From the NCBI GenBank assembly GCA_902788095.1, contig CADAIT010000013.1:1-64000 (forward strand): a stretch of 64,000 nucleotides of DNA, given 5' to 3'. The notes beneath the pieces were generated by a model that did not search any database, was not told the origin of the DNA, and saw only the letters and a program-made list of their open reading frames with translations. Shown piece by piece: positions 54,659 to 63,631 of the stretch (its first letter is position 1; each line of letters starts with the position of its first letter). The position numbers and the translations under genes were made by a program. The DNA comes from an uncultured Bacteroidia bacterium. Lineage in GTDB: Bacteria > Bacteroidota > Bacteroidia > Bacteroidales > UBA932.

Positions 54659-57577
54659 TTACTGCAATTTACGGAGTCTCACATCCACCTGATCCAGTAC
54701 GTCATCCTGCGGACCGGAGGAAGAATAACCGGAGCGTATGCTCTCAAAGGTGGCTTTTGCCTGTGCCAGATTGCCTTGCTCGGCAAAGCTGTCTCCCAGG
54801 ACGATGAAAGCCTTGGCCAGCCAGTAGTTTTGCCCGCCCGCCTTTTCCGCAAAGCTATATACCTTCTCCTGGATACCGTCAAACTGGCCGCGGTCGTACT
54901 GGTCCTGGATGATGAGATAGGCCGTCTCCGCACCTTCGTCGGTGGCAGGGGCCTGGGCCAGCTGCTGGAATTCCTCGAAGGCCTCGCTTCTGCGGCTGCT
55001 GCTCAAGAAGGACTTGGCGCGGACGTAGCGGGCTTCGCGCTGCAGGGCGGGATCCTCGGCACGCGCCACCGTATTGGCGTTCGCAATGGCGTCGTCCCAC
55101 TGGTGGGCGCGGAAAGCGGAGCGCATGAGGCCGATGGCCGCCAGTTCCATATTGGCATCCATCTTGGCATTCTCCTTCAGCTTGAGATAGGCCTGATAGG
55201 CCTTTGCATAGTTTTCCAGCTCGTATTGAAGCCGGGCAATCTGCATGCGGGCGCTTTCCTGCAGGGCGCCGTCCAGTCCGCCGTCCAAGGCGGCCTGGTA
55301 CAGGTCAACTGCCTGCTCACGCATGCCGGCGGCACGCTGGCAGTCCGCCAGATAGAACCGGGCCTTGGCGCCGTAAATGGCCTGCGGATATTTTTCCAGA
55401 TAGGCCCGCAGGGTGGTCTGGGCCTTGGCATAGTCTCCCGAGAGGAAAATTTGCTCGGCGCTGGAGAAATAGACATCCTCCTTCTGCGCCTCGGTACGGC
55501 CGGCGCCGCCCAGGCTGTTCACGTATGCCAGATAGGCTTCGGGGTCCTCCCGCGTACGGTAAATCGCTTCGATGGCCAGCAGGGCGTCTTCCGCGAATTC
55601 TCCCCCCTGGGCCACCACCTCCTTGTAACAGGCGATGGCTTCGTCGCTTCGGCCGGCATTGCGGTTGATCATCCCGAGCTCCAGCATGGCTTTGGCAGCG
55701 AGAGCCGGATCCGACGAGGCGCTGCGCAGGGTTCTGAAGGTGCGGACGGCATTGTCATCGTCCTTGACGGCGACATAGGCCCTGCCCAGTTCATACATGG
55801 ATTCGCCGTAATACGGAGCGGCGGGATTGGCATGGATGGCTTCTTCCAGGAAGTCCACTTTGCGGGCGTGGTCCTGCAGAAGTCCGCAGGCGACGCCGGC
55901 CCGGTAACGCGGATACAGGTTGTCCGGGTCCGGATAGTCCGTCATCTGGCGTTCGTAGGCCGTTACGGCCGTGCTGTATTTTCCGGTGAAGAAATAGCAG
56001 TCCGCCACCCGCGTTTCCGCGTCGGAGCCCATCAGGCGGGCGTCGCCCTCCAGGTAATTCCGGAACCACTTGAGGGCATTTTCATAATTGGCCTCCTTGA
56101 AGTAGGTATAAGCCGTCTGGTAGGAGATGAGCTGGCCTTCCGGACGGTTCTGCAGGGCCGACAGATTGTACAAATCCGTCAGGATGTCACGGGCCTCCGC
56201 ATATTTTCCGTCGCGGTACAGGGCCTCCGCCTGGTAGTATCGGGCCAGTTGATTGAAACCCTCCCTGCGGGGGCTGTAATAAGCGGCAGCCTTCAGATGC
56301 GGGACGGCGCTGCGCCACGAGCCGCTTTCCATGAGTTCGCGTGCACGGAGGAAATAGGCCTTCATGTAGTTGGCTTTCATGTCCTCACGGAGCTCGTCGA
56401 TGTGGTCGTACGCATCCACGGCGGCCACATAGTCGTGATTCTGCAGGGCCACCATGGCCATATAGGAATAAATCTGGTCGCCCTTCTTCAGGGTGTCGTA
56501 CCGCTTGAGATACTCCTGGAAAGGAGCCGTATCCCGGTTCAGGTCAAACGCCAGCTTGGCATAGTTGTACAGGGCGTCCTCCTGAATATCCGGCGTATAA
56601 CTTTGGGCCGACGCCTCCCGGAAAGCATCCATGGCCGCCACTTTGTTGCGCAGACGGATGTAACTGTAACCCAGCTGGTAAGAGGCCACCTGCCCCAGGG
56701 AGTCCGTGCGGTCCTCCATCCGGGTGAAATTGTCCACGGCGCCTTGCCAATTTTCCGTCAGGTAATTGATTTCGCCGGCGTAAAAAAGATCGTTCCGGTT
56801 CAGATTCCCCTTGTTGCGGAGGTTTTTCTCGTAATACGTGCGGGCCTTGTCCACATCCCCTTTGATGAGGTATGTTTCGCTCATGATGCGGGCCAGATGC
56901 GGTTGTCGGTCTTCCGGGACTTTGCCGAACAGGTCTTCGCCGTGGCGGAGCACATAGTCATAGTCCTTTTCGTTGAAGCGGCACTCCAGGATATAATAGT
57001 CGGCCAGACCGCTGAAACGATGGTCTTTCGCGGCCAGTTCGAACCAGGGAGCGGCCTCCTTGAAATCCTTGTTTGCGTAGCTGATATAGCCCAGCGTGTA
57101 GTAAGACGGGGCCGAATAGTCCGAGTACGGCAGGTCCTTCACGCGCAGGAACATGGACTCGGCGCGGTCCCATTCCCCCTGGGCAAAAGCGCAATACCCG
57201 AGCTTGTAGTTGTATTCCGCCCGCTGGGAGGGCTGGACCTCCTTGACGGAGATCTGACTGAACTGCCCGAGCGCCTCTTCATACTGCTCCTCGTCGAAAT
57301 AATCCAGGCCCAGCTGATAGCGGACCTGCGGGACCAGGATATTTTCGTGATAACGGGCGATGAACGCCTTGGCGTCGTCCCGGGAATGGGCGGTTTTGAG
57401 CTTTAGGGCGCAGAGGGCGCGATACCCCTCCGCCAAGGGGCTGTGGCTGTCCTGGACAAGGCGTAATGTCTCCGAATACATCCCTGCCCGGTATAGTTGT
57501 TTCACCTGACCGAAATCCTGCGCATGCAGGCCCGAAACCAGGGTTAAAGCGACGACGAGCGCTGAATATCTTTTCAT
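54659..57577 (-). CDS. Exported TPR-repeat protein
   Basis: 972 aa with a signal peptide (MKRYSALVVALTLVSGLHA). It consists almost wholly of tetratricopeptide-like helical hairpins (for example YEEALGQFSQISVKEVQPSQRAEYNYKLGYCAF, seen in repeated form through the protein). It probably lies in the periplasm or at the outer membrane as a scaffold or assembly factor for the barrel protein encoded 3 bp downstream. It has its own promoter, divergent from ftsE. Confidence 0.85.
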   Translation of the reverse strand: MKRYSALVVALTLVSGLHAQDFGQVKQLYRAGMYSETLRLVQDSHSPLAEGYRALCALKLKTAHSRDDAKAFIARYHENILVPQVRYQLGLDYFDEEQYEEALGQFSQISVKEVQPSQRAEYNYKLGYCAFAQGEWDRAESMFLRVKDLPYSDYSAPSYYTLGYISYANKDFKEAAPWFELAAKDHRFSGLADYYILECRFNEKDYDYVLRHGEDLFGKVPEDRQPHLARIMSETYLIKGDVDKARTYYEKNLRNKGNLNRNDLFYAGEINYLTENWQGAVDNFTRMEDRTDSLGQVASYQLGYSYIRLRNKVAAMDAFREASAQSYTPDIQEDALYNYAKLAFDLNRDTAPFQEYLKRYDTLKKGDQIYSYMAMVALQNHDYVAAVDAYDHIDELREDMKANYMKAYFLRARELMESGSWRSAVPHLKAAAYYSPRREGFNQLARYYQAEALYRDGKYAEARDILTDLYNLSALQNRPEGQLISYQTAYTYFKEANYENALKWFRNYLEGDARLMGSDAETRVADCYFFTGKYSTAVTAYERQMTDYPDPDNLYPRYRAGVACGLLQDHARKVDFLEEAIHANPAAPYYGESMYELGRAYVAVKDDDNAVRTFRTLRSASSDPALAAKAMLELGMINRNAGRSDEAIACYKEVVAQGGEFAEDALLAIEAIYRTREDPEAYLAYVNSLGGAGRTEAQKEDVYFSSAEQIFLSGDYAKAQTTLRAYLEKYPQAIYGAKARFYLADCQRAAGMREQAVDLYQAALDGGLDGALQESARMQIARLQYELENYAKAYQAYLKLKENAKMDANMELAAIGLMRSAFRAHQWDDAIANANTVARAEDPALQREARYVRAKSFLSSSRRSEAFEEFQQLAQAPATDEGAETAYLIIQDQYDRGQFDGIQEKVYSFAEKAGGQNYWLAKAFIVLGDSFAEQGNLAQAKATFESIRSGYSSSGPQDDVLDQVDVRLRKLQ

Positions 57578-57614
57578 GCTGAGTATGTTAAACCAACTAA
57601 ATCTGTCTAATTGA

Positions 57615-57644
57615 CAAATATACGAAAAAAATCCGTTATATTTG
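57615..57644. promoter_or_regulatory. Face-to-face -7 boxes for the TPR gene (-) and ftsE (+)
   Basis: Minus TATATTTG (57615-57622) and plus TATATTTG (57637-57644) are separated by 14 bp. Confidence 0.7.
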
Positions 57645-57665
57645 TATGGTTTTGGAATTATTCAC

Positions 57666-58358
57666 ATGGAATCTCTCATTCATTTTAAGGACGCCGATAT
57701 TCTGAACGGAGAAACGGTTGTGCTGTACAATCTGGACATGGACATCATGCCCGGAGACTTTGTGTATATCGTGGGAAAAGTGGGGTCCGGCAAAACTTCC
57801 ATCATCCGCACCATGACGGCAGAAAACAAGCTTCTCAAGGGAGAAGGCGAGGTATGCGGCTTCAACCTGCGTACCCTGAAAAGCCGGGACATCCCTTTTC
57901 TGCGGCGTTCCCTGGGCGTGATTTTCCAAGACTTCCAATTGCTTACGGACCGCAGCGTAGAAGCGAATCTGGAGTTCGTGCTCCTGGCCACCGGCTGGAA
58001 GGACCGCCAGCGGATAGACCGCCGCATCCAGGAAGTGCTGGAGGACGTAGGCATGCAGACCAAGGCCCACAAGATGCCGCACCAGCTTTCCGGCGGCGAG
58101 CAGCAGCGTATCGCCATCGCCCGCGCCCTGCTGAACAATCCCAAAGCCATCCTTGCCGACGAACCCACCGGCAACCTGGATGACGAGACCGCCGACGAGA
58201 TTCTCCAACTGCTGATGGACCTGAACCGGGAAGGCACCGCCATCGTCATGGTCACCCACAACCGCGCCATCTTCGAGAAATATCCCGGCCGCGTGTTCTC
58301 CTGTCTTTCCGAGCGCTGCCAGGAGGTGGTGGACGAAGGCATCGACATAACGCTATAG
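57666..58358 (+). CDS. ftsE: Cell division ATP-binding protein FtsE
   Basis: 230 aa from the ATG at 57666. Walker A is GKVGSGKTS, signature LSGGEQQRIAIARAL, Walker B ILADEPTGNLDD and the H-loop VTHNRAI. With FtsX it regulates septal peptidoglycan hydrolysis. ftsX is not adjacent here, as is usual in Bacteroidetes, so the partner must lie elsewhere. nth follows after 28 bp. Confidence 0.9.
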   Translation: MESLIHFKDADILNGETVVLYNLDMDIMPGDFVYIVGKVGSGKTSIIRTMTAENKLLKGEGEVCGFNLRTLKSRDIPFLRRSLGVIFQDFQLLTDRSVEANLEFVLLATGWKDRQRIDRRIQEVLEDVGMQTKAHKMPHQLSGGEQQRIAIARALLNNPKAILADEPTGNLDDETADEILQLLMDLNREGTAIVMVTHNRAIFEKYPGRVFSCLSERCQEVVDEGIDITL

Positions 58359-58386
58359 CCGCCTGCGGGCGAAGCAAGTGTACCCC

Positions 58387-59040
58387 ATGACCAAAAAAGA
58401 ACGATTCCACAGTATCTTCGGCTGGTTTGCGGAGAACCAGCCCGTCGCCCAATCGGAGCTGCACTACGACAACCCGTATCAGCTGCTGGTGGCGGTTATC
58501 CTGAGCGCGCAGTGCACCGACCGGCGGGTGAACCTGGTCTCCCCTCCGCTTTTTGAACGCTTCCCCACGCCCGCGGAGCTGGCATCGGCCTCATTCGACG
58601 AGGTCTATCCTTACGTTAAAAGCATCTCCTACCCCAACGCCAAAACCCGCCACCTGATTGCCATGGCGCAGATGCTCCTGGCCGATTATGACGGTGAGGT
58701 GCCCGCCGATATCGACGCGCTCATGCGCCTGCCCGGTGTCGGCCGCAAGACCGCCAACGTAATCGCATCCATCGTGTATGACAAACCGGTGATTGCCGTG
58801 GATACGCATGTCTTCCGTGTGGCGCATCGCCTGGGGCTCTCCAACGGAAGCACGCCCTACGCCGTGGAACAGGACCTGGAACGGCACATTCCCGTAGAGC
58901 AGCGGGCCGTCTCCCATCATTGGCTCATCCTGCACGGCCGCTACATCTGCACCGCACGTTCTCCCCGATGCGCCGCCTGCCCCCTCACCGCCTGGTGCCT
59001 GTCCTATCCCCTTCTTAACAAGACGGCATGTGACAGCTAA
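58387..59040 (+). CDS. nth: Endonuclease III
   Basis: 217 aa from the ATG at 58387. The HhH motif and catalytic Lys are in LPGVGRKTANV, and the catalytic Asp in AVDTHVFRV. The [4Fe-4S] ligands C-x6-C-x2-C-x5-C read CTARSPRCAACPLTAWC. It removes oxidised pyrimidines and cuts the abasic site in base excision repair. It is likely co-transcribed with ftsE. Confidence 0.96.
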   Translation: MTKKERFHSIFGWFAENQPVAQSELHYDNPYQLLVAVILSAQCTDRRVNLVSPPLFERFPTPAELASASFDEVYPYVKSISYPNAKTRHLIAMAQMLLADYDGEVPADIDALMRLPGVGRKTANVIASIVYDKPVIAVDTHVFRVAHRLGLSNGSTPYAVEQDLERHIPVEQRAVSHHWLILHGRYICTARSPRCAACPLTAWCLSYPLLNKTACDS

Positions 59041-59068
59041 TTGTTTGATTCTCATACAATTCCTATAC

Positions 59069-59097
59069 AATCCTCGTTCAGATTTTGAACGAGGATT
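59069..59097. terminator. Bidirectional terminator between nth and the methyltransferase gene
   Basis: AATCCTCGTTCA (59069-59080) pairs with TGAACGAGGATT (59086-59097), 12 bp perfect, loop of 5, followed by TTTC on plus. The core matches the mnmA terminator at 36522. Confidence 0.75.
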
Positions 59098-59124
59098 TTC
59101 AGCAAAATGCTGACTGTCAAATAC

Positions 59125-60333
59125 TTATTGATCACAGCAAACAAAGAGTTGCCTGGCAGAAAGGGTGTCTGTATGCAGGCCGAAGATGTGGATGCTGCCG
59201 CCGGACTTTACACGGAGTTTGGCACGAAGCTGATCGCTGGTGAGCGGAATGTTCCGGGCCGTTACTTCGGCAAGCGGATACTTTTTACCCAACTCCTTGA
59301 TGGAACGATTGTTAAGCGGGAGCACTTCCAGAATCCGATACCATTTTCCGAAAGGTGTGAGGTCCGCCACAGGCTCAGGGCTCAGGTAAGCGTGCGTATG
59401 CTGCCCCAGCTTCCGAAGGCCGAAGCGGCAGGGCCAGGTGAACGCACCGGCCTTGAGGAGGGCCTTGCCCGGGTCGAAGAGCCAGCGGGGAGACGCTTCC
59501 GCCGAGATAACTTCTCCCGGCAAAGAAGGGTCCGCCTGAAATGACGAGGCGTCCGGGATTTCCGCCACCGCGCCGGAAGAATAAACCGTCAGGACGTGCG
59601 GGCCGACGTATCCCCGCTCCAGCAGCAGAAGCAGTTCCTTGCACTCCCCCTCTGCACCCACCACGTGCACGGCTTTCACACAGCCCAGCAGCTTGCATAC
59701 CAAGGTGATATCGGCCATGGGCGATAGCTTCAGCAGGAGCAGCGGACAGGCGTCCAGCAACGCCGGCAGCAATGTCAGCACATCCGGCTGGCAGTCCTCC
59801 AGCCGGAAGACCTTGCGTCCGTCGGAGGCTCGCCGCGCCGGATCCAGGAACAGGATATCCGGACGGAAAGAGCCCAGGATGCTCCCCAGGGAGGCGGGCG
59901 TAAGTTCCGCGCAGGAAACGCGTACATTGCCGATTCCAAGCGCAGCGAAGTTGTGCCGGGCCGCTTCAGCGAGCTCCGGACGCATCTCGTTGTACAACAC
60001 CTGGCCGAACACCTGCGCAAACGCCCAGCTGTCTATCCCGAGTCCTCCCGTCAAGTCCGCCAGGCGGGACACGGCACCGGCTTCACGAGCCACCTGCGCC
60101 TTATACCGGGCGGTTTCCGACGAGGAACATTGCTCACCGGAGATGCGCAGCGGATAACGGAGCGACGGAACGGCATACCACTCCGGGACTTTGTTCTTCA
60201 ATTTCCGCCGTACTTCCAGCGTAGTCAAAGCCAGGTCAAAGTCCCCGACCTCGGTCACATACCTGTCCCGGGCAAGCGCCAGCTCCCCAGGATTATCCGC
60301 CTCATGGGCCAAAACAAAATCCGCCAGTTCCAT
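59125..60333 (-). CDS. Class I SAM methyltransferase with THUMP-like domain (PG1098-like)
   Basis: 402 aa. A helical N-terminus is followed by a Rossmann domain (RLADLTGGLGIDSWAFAQ as the SAM loop, DILFLDPARRASDGRKVFRLEDCQPDV as the catalytic-side motif). The C-terminal part has a THUMP-like ferredoxin fold (PLNNRSIKELGKKYPLAEVTARN). It resembles Porphyromonas PG1098, a putative RNA methyltransferase. The target is unknown. The -7 box ends 4 nt before the ATG. Confidence 0.85.
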   Translation of the reverse strand: MELADFVLAHEADNPGELALARDRYVTEVGDFDLALTTLEVRRKLKNKVPEWYAVPSLRYPLRISGEQCSSSETARYKAQVAREAGAVSRLADLTGGLGIDSWAFAQVFGQVLYNEMRPELAEAARHNFAALGIGNVRVSCAELTPASLGSILGSFRPDILFLDPARRASDGRKVFRLEDCQPDVLTLLPALLDACPLLLLKLSPMADITLVCKLLGCVKAVHVVGAEGECKELLLLLERGYVGPHVLTVYSSGAVAEIPDASSFQADPSLPGEVISAEASPRWLFDPGKALLKAGAFTWPCRFGLRKLGQHTHAYLSPEPVADLTPFGKWYRILEVLPLNNRSIKELGKKYPLAEVTARNIPLTSDQLRAKLRVKSGGSIHIFGLHTDTLSARQLFVCCDQ

Positions 60334-60337
60334 ATTG

Positions 60338-60365
60338 CAAAAATACGGAATAATCTTTATTTTTG
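60338..60365. promoter_or_regulatory. Face-to-face -7 boxes for the methyltransferase (-) and phosphohexomutase (+)
   Basis: Minus TATTTTTG (60338-60345) and plus TATTTTTG (60358-60365) are separated by 12 bp. A plus-strand TTG (60335-60337) lies 20 nt before the plus box. Confidence 0.7.
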
Positions 60366-60407
60366 TGAATCAAAAGACAAAACAACGAACGCTAAAACAC
60401 ACCTGAT

Positions 60408-62072
60408 ATGAAAGATTACAAACAAGCAGCACAAAGTTGGCTCTCCGGCAATTTCGATGAGCAGACCAAAGCAGAGGTAAAGCAGCTGATGGAAACAGAC
60501 CCCGTTGCCCTGGAAGACGCATTCTACCGCAACCTGGAGTTCGGTACCGGCGGCCTTCGCGGCATCATGGGCGCCGGAACCAACCGCATGAACAAATACA
60601 CGGTAGGCATGGCCACACAGGGGCTCGCCAACTACATCAAAGCGCATGTAGAGGGTGCAGCCAGCGTATGTATCAGCCACGACAGCCGCAATAATTCCCG
60701 CCTGTTCGCGGAAATATCGGCCCAGGTGCTTGCCAACAACGGCATCAAGGTATATCTGTTCGACAGCCTGCGTCCCACGCCGGAACTCAGCTACAGCATC
60801 CGCCTCAAGAAGGCCACGGCCGGCATCATGGTCACCGCCAGCCACAACCCCAAGGAATACAACGGCTACAAGGTATTCTGGTCCGACGGCGGCCAAATCA
60901 CCGCTCCGGTGGACAAAGACATCGTCGCAGAGGTCGCCAAGATTGAAGATCCGGCGGACGTCCGCTTCGAGCCCGTCGCCGGAGAGCCCCGCGCCGCCGT
61001 CGAAATCATGGGCGCAGAGGTCGACGAATGCTACCTCCGCGACCAGCTCTCGCTCATGCTGTCCCCGGAAGCCGTCGCCAAGCACAAGGACCTCAAGATT
61101 GTCTATACGCCCCTCCACGGCTGCGGCGTCAAGCTCATGCCGGAAGCCCTGAAACGCATCGGCTTCACCAACATCATCCATGTGCCGGAGCAGGACGTGA
61201 ACGACGGCAACTTCCCCACCGTAGCCTCCCCCAACCCGGAAGAGCCCGCCGCCATGGCCATGGCCCTCAAGAAGGCCGATGAAACCGGCGCGGACTTGGT
61301 GCTTGCCACGGACCCGGATGCCGACCGCCTGGGCATCGCCGTCCGCGACAACGACGGAAAAATGGTGCAGCTCAGCGGCAACCAGACCTGGAGCTTCCTC
61401 ACCTATTACATCCTGAAACGATGGCAGGAGCTGGGCAAGCTCGACGGCAAGCAGTACTGCGTCAAGACCATCGTCACCACGGAACTCATCGCAGCCATCT
61501 GCAAGAGCTTCAACGTCAAGTGCTACAACGTCCTCACCGGCTTCAAGTACATTGCCGAAATCCAGAAACTGCAGGAAGGCAAAAGCGAATTCATCTGCGG
61601 CGGAGAGGAAAGCTACGGCTTCAACCTGGGTTCCTTTGTCCGCGACAAATGCGCGCAGGTAGCCGGCTGTGCCGTGGCGGAATGTGCCGCCTGGGCTGCT
61701 GAGCAGGGACTCACCCTCTATCAGCTCCTCCAGAAAGTATATAAGGAATACGGCCTGTACGTGGAAAAGATGGTGTACATTATCCGCAAGGGAAAAAGCG
61801 GCGCCGAGGAAATCCAGCAAATCATGGCGGACTACCGCGCCTGTCCTCCCAAGGAAATCGCCGGCAGCCCGCTGGTCAAGGTTCTGGATTACAACAAGCC
61901 CGAGGAAACCGGTCTCCCGAAGAGCAATGTACTGCAGTTCTTCAATGCCGCCGGCGACGTTGTCACCGTGCGCCCTTCCGGGACCGAGCCCAAAATCAAG
62001 TTCTACTTTGGCGCCAAGGGCGACGACGCCCCCGCCAAGATTGAGCAGCTGAAAGCCCAGTTCATCAACTAA
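60408..62072 (+). CDS. Phosphoglucomutase/phosphomannomutase-type phosphohexomutase
   Basis: 554 aa, a four-domain alpha-D-phosphohexomutase. The phosphoserine loop is MVTASHNPKEYNGYK. The metal-binding loop is ATDPDADRLGIA. The sugar-binding loop is CGGEESYGFN, and the phosphate-binding loop is VRPSGTEPKIKFY. The length and GTGGLRGIMGAGTNRMN fit the PGM2-like bacterial group, which converts glucose-1-P and glucose-6-P (or the mannose or pentose forms). Exact specificity cannot be read. Confidence 0.92.
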   Translation: MKDYKQAAQSWLSGNFDEQTKAEVKQLMETDPVALEDAFYRNLEFGTGGLRGIMGAGTNRMNKYTVGMATQGLANYIKAHVEGAASVCISHDSRNNSRLFAEISAQVLANNGIKVYLFDSLRPTPELSYSIRLKKATAGIMVTASHNPKEYNGYKVFWSDGGQITAPVDKDIVAEVAKIEDPADVRFEPVAGEPRAAVEIMGAEVDECYLRDQLSLMLSPEAVAKHKDLKIVYTPLHGCGVKLMPEALKRIGFTNIIHVPEQDVNDGNFPTVASPNPEEPAAMAMALKKADETGADLVLATDPDADRLGIAVRDNDGKMVQLSGNQTWSFLTYYILKRWQELGKLDGKQYCVKTIVTTELIAAICKSFNVKCYNVLTGFKYIAEIQKLQEGKSEFICGGEESYGFNLGSFVRDKCAQVAGCAVAECAAWAAEQGLTLYQLLQKVYKEYGLYVEKMVYIIRKGKSGAEEIQQIMADYRACPPKEIAGSPLVKVLDYNKPEETGLPKSNVLQFFNAAGDVVTVRPSGTEPKIKFYFGAKGDDAPAKIEQLKAQFIN

Positions 62073-62105
62073 TCCAAAAGAACGCGGAAATATTTGACGG
62101 GGTTT

Positions 62106-62137
62106 CTTGCTTTTTTGCAGGAAATCCCGTATTTTTG
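62106..62137 (+). promoter_or_regulatory. Promoter of tRNA-Ala
   Basis: CTTG (62106-62109), 20 nt, TATTTTTG (62130-62137); the tRNA starts 14 nt later. Confidence 0.65.
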
Positions 62138-62151
62138 CAGTCCTTTCAAGC

Positions 62152-62225
62152 GGGGTATTAGCTCAGTTGGCTAGAGCGATAGGTTCGCAATCTATAGGTC
62201 AGGGGTTCGACTCCCCTATACTCCA
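62152..62225 (+). tRNA. tRNA-Ala (CGC)
   Basis: 74 nt. Acceptor GGGGTAT pairs with ATACTCC and includes the G3-U70 wobble that identifies alanine tRNAs. The anticodon arm ATAGG-TTCGCAA-TCTAT gives CGC. The T arm is AGGGG-TTCGACT-CCCCT. CCA is not encoded. Confidence 0.96.
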
Positions 62226-62226
62226 C

Positions 62227-62256
62227 AAAAACAGCAGGCATGGGCCTGCTGTTTTT
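62227..62256 (+). terminator. Terminator of tRNA-Ala
   Basis: AAAAACAGCAGGC-ATGG-GCCTGCTGTTTTT, a perfect 13-bp stem (62227-62239 / 62244-62256). Confidence 0.92.
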
Positions 62257-62294
62257 GCGAGTATAAATACCGCTCACGTTACCCCATCCCCAAA

Positions 62295-62467
62295 CCCCTT
62301 CCCTCGGGGAAGGGGCTTTAGTCGGCCTGCGGGCCTCCGATTTCGCCGCAAAAAAGCTTTTTCGTGGAGTAAATGCAGAACCCATCCTTATTGGGGACCA
62401 AATTTGAGGACGAGAGAGGTAAAATGGCCTTCCCATCCTTGTTTGGGGCTGTTTTTAAGGATGAGAG
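62295..62467. repeat. Repeat-rich gap between tRNA-Ala and lpxB
   Basis: No gene is seen in 62257-62479. It holds a perfect 9-bp hairpin CCCCTTCCC-TCG-GGGAAGGGG (62295-62315), a GGCC-TGCG-GGCC hairpin (near 62324-62335), and two 36-nt imperfect direct repeats (62381-62416 and 62432-62467), both starting CCCATCCTT and ending with GAGGA/AGGAT plus a GAGAG motif. Confidence 0.7.
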
Positions 62468-62479
62468 CCAGCCTGAGGC

Positions 62480-63631
62480 CTACATAAGGGAATCCACCAT
62501 GGCTTTGGCCACGGCATCGGAGGCGCCGGGGCCGCCGAGAAGGCGGCGGACTTCGGCATAGTCGGAAAGCATCCGCTGCCGATAAGCGGCATCCTCCGTC
62601 ATGCGGCGCATTTCCGCCAACAGGTTCTCCGGCGTAAAGTTTCCCTGCAGATATTCTTTGCACACGGAGCGGGCTGCAATCAGATTGACCAGCGACACGT
62701 AGGGTACGCGGATGATGCGGCGCAGGATAAAAGCGCTGACGGCAGCCACCTTGTAGCCCACCACCTGCGGCGTACCAATCAACGCCGCTTCCAACGAGGC
62801 GGTTCCGGAATTGATCACGGCCGCCTGCGCCTGCCTGAGCGCAGAATAGGTTTCTCCGGAGACCACATGCACGTATGCGCGTCCAGCCAGGTATTTCTCA
62901 TAATCCGCCATGGAGCAGGAAGGCGCCGCGGCCACCACGAAGTGCCAGGAAGGATTCTCTGCATGCCAGCAATCGGCAAACTGCATGAACGTGGGCATCA
63001 TGGCGGCAATCTCCATTTTCCTCGATCCGGCCAGCAGCGCAATAAACGGCGCGTCCGGGAGACCGCAACGCTGCAAAAATGCTTCGCGGGGCTCCCGCAT
63101 GGCCGGACTTTGGCCAATGATGTCCACCAGCGGATTCCCGGCATACGTGCAAGGCACCCCTTTGGATGCAAAGTAGGGAACCTCAAAGGGGAAAATGACA
63201 AAGAGCCGGTCCACCCAGGCCTTCAGCCTGCGGATGCGGCCCTCGCGGGAAGCCCACACCTTGGGAGCGATGTAATAATACACCTTCAAGCCCGACCGGT
63301 GCGCGAATTCCGCTATCTTGAAATTGAAACCGGGATAATCGACCAGAATCACCACATCCGGCTTCCACGCCACGATATCGGCCTTGCATGCCCGCACGTT
63401 CCGGCTGATGGCAACAGTTTTGAAAAGCACCTCCTGATAGCCCATCACGGCCGTTTCCCGGTAATGCTTCACCAGTCCCGTACCCGCCTGGTGCTCCTTG
63501 TAAACGGCCTCCATGGAGTCACCGCCCCAGAAACGGATATCGGCGGATGAATCCTGCGCGTAGAGGCCCTTCATGAGCTTGCTGCCATGCAAATCTCCGG
63601 ATGCCTCACCGGCGATGATGTAATACTTCAT
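62480..63631 (-). CDS. lpxB: Lipid-A-disaccharide synthase
   Basis: 383 aa. The N-terminal IIAGEASGDLHGSKLM is the LpxB signature, followed by VDYPGFNFK, YYIAPKVWASREGR and the C-terminal NSGTASLEAAL. It joins UDP-2,3-diacylglucosamine and lipid X in lipid A synthesis at the inner membrane. The start overlaps the surE end by 26 bp. Confidence 0.96.
   Translation of the reverse strand: MKYYIIAGEASGDLHGSKLMKGLYAQDSSADIRFWGGDSMEAVYKEHQAGTGLVKHYRETAVMGYQEVLFKTVAISRNVRACKADIVAWKPDVVILVDYPGFNFKIAEFAHRSGLKVYYYIAPKVWASREGRIRRLKAWVDRLFVIFPFEVPYFASKGVPCTYAGNPLVDIIGQSPAMREPREAFLQRCGLPDAPFIALLAGSRKMEIAAMMPTFMQFADCWHAENPSWHFVVAAAPSCSMADYEKYLAGRAYVHVVSGETYSALRQAQAAVINSGTASLEAALIGTPQVVGYKVAAVSAFILRRIIRVPYVSLVNLIAARSVCKEYLQGNFTPENLLAEMRRMTEDAAYRQRMLSDYAEVRRLLGGPGASDAVAKAMVDSLM

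Noticed and set aside
57666-58358. Generic ABC transporter ATPase instead of FtsE
   Set aside because: Length, missing transporter partner and motif spacing fit FtsE; lack of an adjacent ftsX is normal in Bacteroidetes.
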